Assembly (NCBI GenBank): GCA_020081605.1
Contig: JAHREC010000013.1
Coordinates: forward strand, 806,001 to 870,000
Source: Albifimbria verrucaria
Lineage: Eukaryota; Ascomycota; Sordariomycetes; Hypocreales; Stachybotryaceae
Length of the DNA: 64,000 nucleotides
Direction: 5' to 3'
Shown here: positions 24,774-37,200 of the stretch, in pieces
How positions within the stretch are numbered: position 1 is the stretch's first letter
How the letters are laid out: the number at the start of each line of letters is the position of its first letter
Notes under the pieces: model-generated
The model's database searches: none
Seen by the model: the letters and a program-made list of their open reading frames with translations, nothing else
What the model was told of the DNA's origin: nothing
Position numbers and translations under genes: made by a program

Positions 24774-27150
24774 ATGTCGTCTTTCAGATTTCCTGGAAAT
24801 CGTTGGACCAGGTCGGCAAACATTTCTGCTACAGCCAACCGGCCTGCCTCTGATGAACCCGCTGCCGTCTACGTCCCCAACGCCCAGCTGGCCATCCGCT
24901 CTGCACTGAAAGACAAACTCCGCGACTTAGGTGCTCAATCCGTAGGTACCGTGGCCTTTAATCTGGTATGGAACCCATTCAAGTACTTCAAGGACAATGG
25001 ATTGGAGGTTTCTGCATCCGATCCCTCTACGTTAGGTATCTTTGGCCAGCTTATGTCTTTTACTGGGACGTTGCCGAACGCACAATCCTTGACAGTGGAC
25101 AACTACATGGAGCAGACATGGCCAGGGCAGTGGACAGGGTTGAGGCGTTTGTTGGAGAAGCTGTTTGTGTTGCCATTCGGCAGGGAAGCGAATTGTGAGT
25201 TAAGGAAAGCACACGGCACTAAGAGCAAAAGCCATTGCTAACAACAACCCAGTTGACCCGTCAGAGCTGTATCAGCAGCAGATAACCCCACCTGACAATA
25301 CGAGGCGCTCAGCTCCTATAGCTCGCTACTACTGCGCGAAAATGACTGGTGAAGAATCATGTTTAGTGACTGTGAGTGGCAACTTGCAATTTCTTATCAA
25401 CACAGGCGAGCAACTTGGATGGCTTGGCTCGGCGTTACGTTCTGCGCCTGCTACAGCCGACAGACAGCCATTCTCTTGCATTCCGTCGATTGCCGAAATG
25501 AAAAGGCCTTCCGGGGAACAGTCTTGGACCTGTGACGTGGCTTTTGAGACCAAACCCAGTAGCTCGGCTGACAAGCCCCAAGGTTCTTGTTGGACGTCGT
25601 TGGTGTGGAATCCCTTTTGGTTGACGGGTATTCAATTCGAGCAAGGGCACAGCCCAACACAGGGCTCGAGGCGCCTTTTCCATTCATAGCAGAGCTGGTC
25701 AAGTCATGGAATTTCGTTCAGTTTGGGGACAAATTTATGATCAAGGGATATCGATCTATGGTAGTGGCCACCGGGATCGACAACGGAGTGGTGTCATGGC
25801 ACGCTTTGACAAGCAACGATCCTGATGAAAGAATCAGATACAATGGAGTCGAGCTGGATGAGGTTAAAGAGCTGCTATGTCACAACGCAGACCTAATTCA
25901 GAAGTCCAGCAACCGTCACATCATTGGGTGGTGCACTAGAGCAACAAGCTTATGTGGTAAGATGCGTTGTACACATTTACTCAAGCTCCGTTAACACCTC
26001 CTAGGAAATGTCAGTTTTGACCAAGACATTACCACGTCAGGCTTACCGGAACCCGCTTCCTCCACTGTCATTAATTGTCTGCCCATCAGAGCTCGCGAAT
26101 ACGTTGCGGTTGGGATGAATCCGGCACCTAACAAAAAGGACGAGGTCATACCTATCAGACGAGGCAAGGAGTATATTGCTCTTCTCGAATCAATCGGCCG
26201 TGAACCCATCGTTTTCAATGACGTGTCCTCCAAGCGAGCGTGGCTTGTCGATGGCGCCTCCGCAGTCCTGCTTTTGGTCCGCATTTCCATGAGGGTAAGT
26301 CAGCAGAGCGATGGAATTTGGCTCCATTGGCTATTCAATGAGTCAAAGTTGAAGAGTGACTGGGCCCCTCACAAAGGCCATCGCTCTGCGCTGAAGACTC
26401 TTGGGGATCCAGGAACCTGGCCGAAAAGCTATATGCTTCGGACGTGATGCCGGACAATCCCGGGGTGATCCTGACCGAATACGCAACTTTTGGGAGCGAG
26501 GCGGAGAAATTCCTGACCTTTGTTGAAATCTTCATTGACTGGCAACATCGCCGACAGGACGGGGTCAAAATACATCAATCTGCATTGTGGAAAAGCATTC
26601 AAGGTTTTGACATAGGAGACATCATGGGTCCTTTCGCGGGGAGGCATGTGACTGCACGCACTCAAAAGCTTGATGCTCAGGGTTCCAGGTGGACCGACTT
26701 TGTGCGTGAAGCCGGGATCGCAACAATCTTTGGGGAGATTTCGGCGAGCTCATTCGTCCAGACGATAACTCGATTGTGTGCCAGGAATGGAGATCCGTCC
26801 CAACCGGCTCAAACTACCTGGTAAGCTCCACGTATACGCTGAAGATGCTTCACGGAGGTTTCTTGAAGAAGAATTGGCCGACCCTCGAAGCTGACCAACT
26901 GACCCCCAACCTTGTGTGGTGCTCACCCTCGGAACCAGGCGAGGTCTGCAGCTGCGCAGGGGTAGAAGATTGGGGAAAAACTCACCTCAAACTAGTGCAG
27001 TTCTTGGCATCAAAGAAGTCATGGAAGGCGAAGTACATGTCACGAGGTATGAAGCCCCTTGACGTGAACGCGCTCAGCGAGCAAGGTGCTGTCATCTTTG
27101 GACACTTGCCGTTCTTCAGCATAGAGAAAGCTGGCGAGAGGACCAAGTGA
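24774..27150 (+). CDS. Conserved fungal protein of unknown function (full-length member of a family duplicated here)
   Basis: Starts at MSSFRFPGNRW and ends at 27150. Clear introns: 25195-25252 (GTGAGT to CAG) and 25957-26004 (GTAAGA to TAG), with a probable third near 26294-26345. The order of segments matches a family common in Fusarium and Aspergillus genomes: a TWPGQW motif, GEQLGWLGSALR, GYSIRARAQPNTGLEAPF, a RHIIGW segment, IGREPIVFNDVSSKRAWLVD, and a long C-terminal part with DFVREAGIATIFG and EPGEVCSCAG. No catalytic motif, signal peptide or membrane helix is evident. Frame changes near 25575 (C run), 26400 (G run) and 26732-26735 (G run) are all in the one-base-lost direction. A second, shorter copy lies at 31598-32876 on the other strand. 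I know of no assigned function. Confidence 0.72.
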
Positions 27151-28068
27151 AGGCATTCTCGAGAAATAGACGAGGTTCCACTAAGAGAAACTGAAGGATA
27201 GAGGGAAGGGGAGGATGTGTCACATCTCGGTAGGGTGTCGTCGTAGATGCGTTTCCTAGTTGAATGATGAGGGCGTAGCGTATTACAATGATCTCGTGAG
27301 ACCTTCTTCCTTTTCTTCGTCCCCTGCCACCTCTTAGACTAGGTCAGATTTTATTGAGAGCGAGAGAGAGAAAACAACGATTAACATTGGCACCGGATGA
27401 TTCTGAACATTGAAATAGCGAAATGGTGAACCACGGCGGCGGCTTGCTGGCTAGTACAGGGCTGAAACAGGAGCAGGATGCACCATATGGGTCCGTGCTG
27501 TCTCTCCATAAATCGCCGCTAAGTTCTCTCTGTATAGCAGTGACTGCAGCGAGTAAGGCCTACCAGATCGAGTGCATGCTGTTCCCTTTCTGACACTTCC
27601 ATACGCGGCTTGCGCAGTGAACGATATCCTTGGCACATGCCGCTCAGCTTGCGTGGCTCAAGAACAGCATCTAGAACCGGCATTGAACGACGTCTCCGTG
27701 TGCAGATCCTTTGTGGGAATGTAAGACATGGCACGGCCTGTATTCGTGAGCAGTCCGGATCCAGCCGTCGTCGCGACAAGCAACCTGTGCTTTCAAGTGG
27801 TGCGCAAGACGGGGCAGCGGATACCACGACTGATGAATGACCTGCTGGCCGTCTTATGAGAGACAGGCATTACACAAGAAAAGAAAACAGAGGAAATGAG
27901 GAGAACTCCGGTCCTTGGCGAAAGTGCATGGACATAGACATGGATGTACAGCACAGATGGGGTCGGTCGGAGCAGGCCGCCCTCCCGGGAGTCGGAAACG
28001 ATGATGTGATGCCGGGACCGGCTTGTAACGCTGCATCCAGCCATCACGCCTCTCAATCCAGGGATGAG

Positions 28069-28178
28069 CTGCGGTGCGATGCGCTGCGACGCGGTGCAAT
28101 GCCAGGTTATGGAATCTACCGAGGTTTGACGTCACCCTTCACAGGGCTACCCTGCGCTGAGCTGCGCTGAGCTGCGCT
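28069..28178. repeat. GC-rich degenerate tandem repeat (GAGCTGCGCT-type)
   Basis: Copies of GAGCTGCGCT at 28157-28178 are preceded by related GCTGCGGTGCGATGCGCTGC sequence from 28069. The unit is about 10 bp and degenerate. Confidence 0.6.
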
Positions 28179-28402
28179 GGGCTGCCTGTTCAGGGTTCAC
28201 ACGCTGCCTGCTTGCTTGCTTGCCTGCCTGCCTACAGAGTACTATGTACCATCAGATCAGAGACAGACACAGACAGGACGGGAGGGGAGGGAAGGCCAAG
28301 GTCTAGAACCCCGTCGAGCCCTGACTCATGGCCGCCTCCGAGTGCCTGGGTCCCCTGATTTGCGGCTAAGGGTCCGAACAGGGCCATTATGTTGGGAAGA
28401 GG

Positions 28403-28500
28403 AAAAAATAAAATAAAAATAAAAATAAAATGATGGGCCTAAAGAAAAGGAGCAAGGACAAAAAGTCAAAAATTAAAACAAAAAAACAAAAACAAAAAAC
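28403..28500. repeat. A-rich simple repeat
   Basis: AAAAT/AAATA units at 28403-28430, then AAAAC-type units at 28460-28500. Low complexity; such runs are also poorly sequenced sites. Confidence 0.7.
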
Positions 28501-28806
28501 GGAAGCAAGAAGTAACCAAGAACGGACTAGCAAGGCCCAACTCGCCGGATTAGCGAAAATTGTTAGCATGGCCAGAAGTGCCCGCCCCTGTACTGAGTAG
28601 CGTTGGAATGCTCGGTCTCCCCAAGTACCTTTTTTTCTCTTGTTTTCTCGCCGCGTCTGCCTGGGAGGGTGCAAAAAGGTGCAAAAGGTTAGTGCCTCAG
28701 AAGTATCCTTGGGCCGATGACTAAGCCTACGCCCACCCGGACCTGCCGGTGATCGGCGCGTGATGCGTACGGCGGGTACATACGCACGACTTACTGCCGG
28801 ACTGAC

Positions 28807-28857
28807 ATGCCTTGCAGCGCAGTTGCAGCGCAGTGCAGCGCAGTGCAGCGCAGCGCA
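28807..28857. repeat. GCAGCGCAGT tandem repeat
   Basis: Four to five copies of a 10-bp GCAGCGCAGT unit. It resembles the reverse complement of the repeat at 28069-28178. Confidence 0.7.
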
Positions 28858-29300
28858 AACAGGCAGCCCGGCGGGGGCGCCCTCCCTGTACCGAACTTGG
28901 CGATAGCGCAACGCTGCAGCGGCTCACAGCGCATGGCATCCCGCACCAGCCGCCAGCAGCGACTGTCTGGAATCGAGGTACCTCCATGTACACAGAGTAA
29001 ATACCTCTTTTGCCCCTCCCTCCCTCCAGTCTCCCTCCTACTACTCACTTCACTCACACGACCATAGTCCAAACTCCAAACTCCACCCATCAACATCCCA
29101 CCTTTGCTGTCTTTGCTCCACGACTTGTCCTGACCGGCCGACTCGATCGCGACGTCTGCCACGCTCGCGAGCCGCCCACCGAGACGGCCTCACGCACGCG
29201 CCTGCGTCTCTGCATCTTCTGCGGCGCCCCGCGTCCACCCTTGGCGAGAGCCCCTCCATAGTAGCTGCTCCTCGTCCTCGTTCTCGTCCTCCTCGTCTTC

Positions 29301-29340
29301 CACTACCACTACCACCACTACCACCACCACCATCACCACC
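29301..29340 (+). repeat. (ACC)n-type microsatellite in the presumed 5' UTR
   Basis: CACTACCACTACC and CCACCACCACCATCACC units end 31 bases before the ATG of the NMN adenylyltransferase gene, so they are likely transcribed as leader sequence. Confidence 0.65.
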
Positions 29341-29371
29341 TTTAACAAACCCGCCGAACCAAGCAAAAACC

Positions 29372-30526
29372 ATGGGCTCCGCCGAACCAACTTTCTCCAT
29401 GTCCGCCTCGACCCCGTCCCCGAGCCCGGCTCCACGCCTCCCGAGTATGACTTCCCCGCGACAAGCTGAAGCGTCGCCTCGACCAGCGCAACAAGGTGCC
29501 CCTCGTCCTCGTCGCTTGCGGGAGCTTCTCCCCATCACCGAGCTGCACCTGCAGATGTTCGAGCTGGCCGAGCGCCATGTCGAGCGCACCGACTTTGAGA
29601 TTGTCGGCAACTACATGAGCCCTTGCAGCGACACCTACGGCAAGAGTTCTCTCGTTCCCGCCCACCACCGCATCAACATGTAAGTTGTCTTGTCTCAGTC
29701 TCACTGGACCCTGTCGGCGTGACCAATTCCACCCCGGTCCTTTTTGCTGACGTTTTTGTCCGAAAACAGGTGTAGCCTGGCCATTGAGGAAAGGAACGCC
29801 AACGTCATGATCGACGAATGGGAGACGCTGCGCCGCGACTCCCATGGGCGGCCCATTTACACCCGCACCGTTGACGTTTTGAGGAGGCTCGACAACCAAA
29901 TAAACGGTGTCCTCGGTGGCATCCAAACTCCCGACGGCGACTTTGTCAAGGCCAAGATCATGCTGCTCATCGGCGCTGACCTCGCCCTCACCATGGGCGA
30001 CCCCGATGTGTGGGCTCCCGCCGACATTGACGTGCTGCTAGGCTACTATGGCGCCTTCATCATTGAGAGGCCCTTCCAGTGCGACATTCAGCAAGCCATT
30101 GCGCCTCTCAAGAAGTACCAGCACAACCTTTATGTCGTCGAGTCTTTCCACAACGACGTCTCCTCCACCAAGGCCCGCGCTCAGATCCGCAACGGCGAAA
30201 GCGCCCTTGACGTACCTCGCGCCGTCTTTGAGTACATCAAGCGGCACCACCTGTACCAGAAGGCCCCTCCCAAGGACGTGCCCTCTGCTCAAACAAATGG
30301 CGTAGCCGCCGAGAGGAACATGGTTTCCCCGTCGCTTCCAACACATAGACGCCTCCCAGCAGCGCTTCTCCTCGGTACATTTCGGATTCGACCATCTCGG
30401 CATCCTGGGACGGTCGCCTGTGCGGACCATGATGCAGCGCGTCCCGTATGTCCAGTTCTTGTACCACCTTTCACTGGCACCGGCTTTCCTACAGCGTGTG
30501 AGAGAATCAGCGACGGCCGACACTAG
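29372..30526 (+). CDS. Nicotinamide/nicotinate mononucleotide adenylyltransferase (NMNAT), divergent copy
   Basis: The ATG has a good context (AAACCATGG). The core has VPLVLVACGSFSPIT then LHLQMFELAERHVE, the nucleotidyltransferase motif (G-S-F-x-P-x-T-x-x-H-L in this family), here read across a C run at 29530-29533. GNYMSPCSDTY follows, then an intron at 29680-29769 (GTAAGT to CAG). Exon 2 carries MLLIGADLALTMGDPDVWA, YYGAFIIERPF and HNDVSSTKARAQIRNG, the conserved SSTKIR-type motif that binds the phosphates. The enzyme makes NAD from NMN and ATP. Compared with usual fungal NMNATs several positions differ (SPCSDTYGK for SPV-DAYKK, KARAQIRNG for KIRLFLRRG), so this is likely a second, diverged paralogue. 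Other frame changes occur at 29454-29457 and earlier. The last 70 codons after QKAPPK may be in a wrong frame. Confidence 0.8.
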
Positions 30527-31597
30527 ACAGTAGTGTCTCGCCCTTATTTTTTGGCTTAATTTCCTTTTTCTTATTCCTGGGTAATCGGAGTTTGTTTTTC
30601 ACGTCTAATGCATCGGGATATCCACAACACGCCGGGCACACCGCGAATAGAGGATCATGTGTCATATAGAGCAGTCATTACGTCGGAGGCAAATTTGGAT
30701 TAGAGCGGGCCGTTGGCCAAGCTCCGCGACTTGTTTGACCAAGACACCAACATGTGAAACCTTTTATGACGATGCTTGTCTCGCTTGACACAGTAATCCA
30801 TTTGACTAACGTGCAAGGGTTGACTAATGCCACGATAACTACCTAGGCTCTCCCCGAACAGTAGTCATTGCGAACACGAACTGATTGCAGGCCAACATGC
30901 TACCTATACTAATTAAAATCCATACATTGGATTGCAACTGTACGAGGGTGACTAAGTTTGAAAGTACAGCTTTCAATAGGTAATTCAAGGGTCTCGGAGC
31001 CGCAGATTAGGTTCTCGGCAATCTCAATCAGTGACTGTCATCCCCCGCCAGATCTGCTCGAGGCATTCATTCACCAGCGTAGCTTGCGCGTTTTCAAACG
31101 ATCCCGTGAAACAAGTCAATCGATCAACCATAGATTTGAAAGACAAGTTGGGTAACTGTCTTTGTTACTGGTTCCTATTCTATCATCTGTAACCATAGGC
31201 AATTCCAAACCCGTGCATGTTCTCAAGCGAATGAGTGAGACTAGGACGACGACTGCACTAAATGAGGATAGTATGCAACCAACTTTGTGCACTTGGGTCG
31301 CACTAGTTGAGGAGATAGAATGGCTCCAACCTTCAAGCCACAATGGCTCAACTATTTCGATGACGGAAATACCGTTGTTGCAAAGAAGACATGATTGGAA
31401 TTTCGTAAAAAGAAGGGAACAACAGGGCTTCCAATATCAAACATAGTGCAAGCAACAATGTAAACTAAATCCTTTGAAATTCAAAGTCTCTTATTGTATT
31501 ATTTGAGTATAACGAAGGTTTAGTAGCTATTAAAGGTGTGACTAGTATCCGACCACCTCCTGTATCTAGATCTATAAACCCCATGCTTCCCTCAGCC
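30527..31597. other. Intergenic, no supported gene
   Basis: No recognisable coding frame; a 94-codon frame at 31162-31446 has no family resemblance. Confidence 0.5.
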
Positions 31598-32876
31598 TTA
31601 TATTAGGTATCTCAGCACCTCACTCACACCCGAGCGCAGCGTACACGAACTTCTCCCGCTTGAAGTTTCGTCTGAAGAGGAAGACGCTGCGATGATGTGA
31701 CGCTTTGCGCGGAGAATGGTTTCTATGTGCACGTCCTGATACTCCTCCGTCATCCTGGCGAGTTCTGGGTCAAGCGTCTTGGCGCGATCAGGGTCGACGC
31801 AGCCAATGTGCTGCCACACCACGATGTCTGAAGATATCTTGACGATCAACGCACGACATGATTTTTTCGCGAGCGTCAAATGTCTACCTCGGTTCTCCAA
31901 CTTGTATCCTAATTTGATTCCAAAAATTCCCAACAAATCTCGAGTCCAGTGACAGGTACAGGCCGTGGCCTGATAGGATATCCTTCTACCAAGCAGACAT
32001 ACCTTAACATGGAAGCTCGAGAGGCTACTTTGCTCTCATTTGGCTCAAAATGGTAGTCACGCTCGAAGATTATATCACACTCCCAGCATGCAGTATTAGG
32101 GATTCTTCTGACGTTTGCGAGGGTTGGGGTGAGCGAGTACAGCCCTGAAAGAGGATTATCCGCCTGCGATTGTCGAAAGGAGGCGGCGAGAAGACCAAGT
32201 TGCCTCCCAGTCGCATTCACGGCGCGCGCAGTACCCATCACAGTGACAGACAGAATTGATTCTGACATTCTTACTGCATGCAGGTATTCCGGTTCGTCAG
32301 CACTGAACTCCACTGGAGTCCCGCCATGGTTGGACTCTCTGTGTGGCCATGGTGCTCTGCCTAGCGTAAGGATCAGCGCCGCTCACTGTTTTATACCACT
32401 TGGTCTAATGCCAAACTTACATGTCATTTGGTTCTCCCCTGTTGAACAGATAAGTTTATCAAGGATGTATATTATCGGCTTCCATGTGCCGCCTGGCCAA
32501 GTCTGCTCCAAGTACTTGGCTACGGTCATAAGCTGCGCATTTTCCCACGTTCCCACGCAACAAGGATGCTCTTCACAGAGAGTTGACAACTCGGAAGGAA
32601 TTTTCGAATTATTCGGATCTAGCAAATCTCGAACTTCCTGCAACTCGAATTTTAGGTAGAACGTTGTAGCTGGACGACCTAAGGTTGTTCGATTAAGAGG
32701 TGCGAGTGCCGCCAGAGGAGATCAATCGGAATTTCTGGGCCAGGAGACCGGGGCTCCGTCGGTTTCATCGTTTCCCACGTATTGCCTGGGCCATCTTCTT
32801 TGAAGACAGTCATAGTAGGGAAATTTTCTGGCGGCTGGGCATTACTGCCCGTTTCGAGATTGTCTAGAAACGCCAT
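31598..32876 (-). CDS. Truncated paralogue of the unknown-function family at 24774-27150
   Basis: Reads on the minus strand from MAFLDNLETGSNAQ (ATG at 32876) and stops at 31598. Segments align with the full-length copy: KYLEQTWPGGTWKPI with YMEQTWPGQWTGL; GRQLGLLAASFRQ with GEQLGWLGSALRS; EGYPIRPRPVPVTGLEI with DGYSIRARAQPNTGLEA; AKRHIIAAS with SNRHIIGW. An intron starts at about 32420 (GTAAGTTTGG) and ends near 32365. Frame changes lie near 32680 and 31915. The frame ends before the part that holds the RAWLV motif and the C-terminal domain in the other copy, so about half the protein is missing. It may be a short paralogue or a decaying copy. Function unknown. It lies upstream of the HET-NACHT-WD40 gene in opposite reading order to its paralogue. 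Confidence 0.6.
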
Positions 32877-34297
32877 TGAAGAGGCGGCTATATGTGTTTT
32901 CAGAGTTCTACTTTGTCTCCACGAATCTGGGAGCTCCTTTATGCCAAATATTCAAGGATTCCTCTGAATTGAACTATCTTGTTGACTGCGTTGTGATGAG
33001 GTTATTTCTGACCCCTCTCTGTGCTCAGCATTTATAATTTCACGTTGTACGCATTGAATAGAGGACAAACAATAAATGCTAAGTCCCTACGGCTTCCGGC
33101 AGTTAATCGAAGACTTTGTCGTGTCATATTTGGAGTTGACCACTACGGCAGTGATTCCGGGATTCCGTATTGGAGGCCATGATTCAATCACAATTCTATT
33201 GGACAATTAAGAACCACGACACCAGCCATTTGAATATCTAGACCAAGCTGTGTGTGCTTGCTCGTGCTCTAGTGAAACAAAACTGCGGGGCTGTAAAGTC
33301 CTGTTTCTCAATCAAGTGGACGTAACCCTCTTAACGTCCATACAATACTCAGTTCACACGTATCTGCGTCCTCGGAACGGGAAGATATTGCATTCGGACA
33401 AGATGTATGCCGGTATAGTGATATCGAGCCGAAGAGTATCCCGGTGTATAGTAAGTCGTATTCGGAGTCCGGTCATTGTCCATCCAATCTGATGGTGGTT
33501 AAATTTGGGTTGTCAGAAATCCCTTCAGGGTGTTAATAGAAGGCGGACTGTCATGTACATCACGAAGCAGAGCGCCTGAATACGACTGTCTTTGGCTGTC
33601 TTCAGCCACTAGAACAGCTCTGTGATATCTGGTCTCTGAAGTTTGACTTCATCGTTTGCCACTTGATACCTTTTAGGCTTCAACTCTGTCGATGATTTTC
33701 GTAAGGGCACTTAAGTAAACAACTATTCCTGGCTGCATATGCGCGAAACACTGACAATTTTGGACACAAATCTTCAAAATATGACTTCTTTGAAACACAA
33801 GGTGGCCAGCCACGTCTGAGTCTCTTCACGATGAAAGAAATCGAGCCGATACACTTGAGGCTGCTTGGTCTTGACGATCATATTCGCAGTGTACTAAGAG
33901 CATTCTTGAATATTACAGCATCATGTTTAGAAATTCGTCAACATCAAAGGTCTTCGTCTATGACTGTTGCGGGCCCATTACAGACAACATTTCAAAACTT
34001 GGAAGAATTAAAGCCAACGAAACAAGTATTTCCTAAGAGATCATGCAAAGCATGTAATAACCACATGGATGGGCTATACAATGTAATCATCTTTAATGAG
34101 GTATAATACTTGTAAATCTACTATATGTCACCTTGATAAGCTTTCGATGCATCTGTCTTGAATCCGGTTATGGTCTAATTAAATGTGATGAGGTCCACAC
34201 TTTAAATTACCCCGATATCGTTGATAACCCCGTATGCAACGTACTGTACCTGCTGTAAAGCGAATGGCATACAAAAAATAACCAGACATACTGCTAT
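32877..34297. other. Intergenic, no supported gene
   Basis: The 3' side of the NLR gene and the upstream region of the truncated paralogue. Short frames only, AT-rich around 34080-34260. Confidence 0.5.
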
Positions 34298-37200
34298 TTA
34301 GTCATCAACAGGCAACAGTTCTGGTTGGAACTGGAAAATTAAAACTTGCCCTGAGGAACAGACGGCTGCGACGGATGACTTTGCAATGATGGTAGAGCGA
34401 TACTCTGGTGGAAGCCACAGCACCTTTTCCGAGTTCCACATGATCCAAGCATTATCCAAGCTGACTCCATAACCTGTGAGCATGGATTGTCCAGGTGATC
34501 TAGATAACGTCTCAGACAATTTTAAATCTGTAGCTGATCGGTGAAGAAGAAGCGTGCCTGCATCTGTGTAAAGATATGCACCAGACGGATCGAACGACAT
34601 ATGACTGAGATACCCGCCGACGTTAATCACTTGCAAAGACTGTCTGGTCATTACATCCCACAGGTACACGACGCTTTGGGAGTTGCCTCCATACTTGTGT
34701 TGTTCGCCTGAGGCGAGTACGCTACCGTCAGGCGAGAAGGTGATAGACCTGATGCTATCTCTGTGGTCTGTGAACGTGTGGAAGCAGTGCCCAGTTGCTA
34801 CATCCCAGAGTTGTAGAACGTCGCTGTTGTAAGGATAAGACATATAGCCACCCGAGACAAGCATACTGCAATCAGGCGAGAAGGCGGTGGAGTTAACTGT
34901 ATTACCACAGCCTTCTAATGTCTGATAACAGTACCCAGTCGTTACATCCCAAAGCTTAATACCACCATAACCATGGATATTAATATCGTCTGAGGCAATT
35001 ATCCTGCCGTTAGGAGAGAAGGCTATAGAATCAATGTCGCTGCTATGGACTTCAAGCGTATGGAGGCAGCATCCAGTCACTACGTCCCAGAGCTTGATGC
35101 AACTTTTGCCGAGGTATCCATCGCCTCCTGAGGCAAGTATAGTACCGTCGGGCGAAAAGGCCATTAAGTTAATGCTGCCGCTGTGACCTTTCAGCATCTG
35201 ACGGCAGTATCCACTCTCTACAATCCATAGCTTGATAATGCTGTCGCCGTCAGCGTCAGCGTCACAAGCTGAGGCAAGTATGCTATTATCAGGCGAGAAG
35301 ACGATAAACGTAACGAGGCTATTATGGCCTTCCAGCGTCTGATGGTAATTTCCAGTCGTCATATCCCAAAGCTTGATAACGCCGCCACTGTCATGGCTGA
35401 AATCATCACTTGAGGCAAGCATGCTGCCATTATGTGAGAAGACAATAAGGTCAGTACCGCCGCTGTGAGCCTCAACTGTCTGATAGTTGAGCCCAGCTTC
35501 TACATCCCAGAGCTTAATAACAGCGCGGTCCAAGTAATTCTTACCGTTGCACGAGGCGAGTATACTGCCATCAGGCGAGAAGGCGATAGACCCAATAGAG
35601 CTATCATGGCCTCTAATAGTCTGATAGCAGTGCCCAGTCGCTCTATCCCAAAGCTTGATGAGACCCTCCGCATTACCATCACAACTACCATCACCTGAGG
35701 CAAGTATACTGCTATCGGGGAGAAGGCAATAGAACTAATGTATCTGTTATGGCTTTTAAACGTATGATGGCAATATCCAGTTACTATATCCCAGAGCTTA
35801 ATAGTACTGCTATGATCGCGGGTATCATTGTCGGCTGAAGCGAGCATTCTGCCGTTAGGCGAGAAAACAAAGTTGACAAGAATTCTACAGGCATTATGTG
35901 TGGGATCTTTAAATGTTTGATAGCAGTGCCCAGTCGCTATATCCCTGAGTCTGACGATGTTGTCCGCTTCGTCTGAGGCGAGTGTACTGCCGTCAGGCGA
36001 GATGGCAATAGATTTAATTAAGCTGGTATGGCCGAGCACCTGACGGCAGTGTCCAGTCGCCATATTCCAAATCTCAATCATACCATACCGGTCCCAGGTA
36101 TAATCACCGCCAGCTAAGGCGAGTATGTCGCCATCAGGCGAGAAGGCAATAGAGCTAACAAAGCTGATACAATCGAGCACCTGACAGCAGTGACCGGACA
36201 CCATATCCCAAATCTTAATCATGCCATGCCGGTTAGAGAGATCATTACCACCAGCTGAGGCTAGTATGCTGCCGTTAGGCGAGAAGGCAACAGAGCTAAT
36301 AGAGCCGCTGTGGTCAAGCACCTGACGGCAGTGCCCAGTCGCTGTATCCCAGAGCCTAACGATGTTGCCCTCTTCACTTGAGGCGAGTATGCTGCCATCT
36401 GGCGAGAAGTCGATAGACGTGATGCCGCGGCTGTGTCCTTCAAGGATCTGTAAGCAGGGACCCCATTGGCTTGTTATACCCGATTTGACTACAATCCATT
36501 GTGGGACTTTGAATGTGCGACGGAGCACACTACTCTCTGGTGTGAAAAGGATTGCGGAACAATAAAGCTGGAGAGGTGCAATATCGACGCACGAAATAAA
36601 ATTGCGAATGAACCGGTATGCCTCGTAGAGGAAAGAAGATACTTCGGTATTCTGGGGCTGCAAGCCAGTTACTCAGCGTAGCACAGTAGACTTCTGCGGA
36701 TTTCTTACCTCGACCAGTGTTTGTAAGGTACTAATTATCGTGATAGCCTCCGATATCTTCCCTATAAGACTAAGGGCTTCAAGCCAGTGTAGGAGGTGGC
36801 ATTCAAGGAACTCATGGACTTGGTCTCCGTCTCGTATGCGTTCGTTGCTCTGCTCCAAATGAGATACCCAATATCGGCAGGCGTACTGAATATGTGGTGG
36901 TAGGTATCTGTCCACAACTTCGGTGGGAACATCAGCACGAGCTTTCCCGGGCATCTTTAAGTGACATATGTCTTCCATGAGGAATGACTGTAGATGCCGA
37001 GTGCACACGTCTGCAAGTATACGGTGAGTGTTGATCTCGTCGATCCAGAACTCATTCGAACCACGCTTGTTCGGATCAGTGAGGAAATCGCGGAAGGACA
37101 AATGGAATGCTCTGATTGGAGAATCTTTCTTAGTCGGTATGTCGAGCACGGCGTGAAGACGACCGAGCGTACGGGTTATAGATGTGGTGGGAATACCAAG

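Larger units (their letters stand above)
27151..29371. other. Long intergenic region rich in simple repeats
   Basis: About 2.2 kb before the NMN adenylyltransferase gene. No gene can be supported; the many open frames on both strands arise from GC-biased simple repeats. It probably holds the promoter and a long 5' leader of the downstream gene (CT-rich stretches around 29020-29060). Confidence 0.5.

Noticed and set aside
28387..29610. Several 120-186-codon frames on both strands.
   Set aside because: They arise from simple repeats and GC-rich leader sequence, overlap each other and carry no motif.
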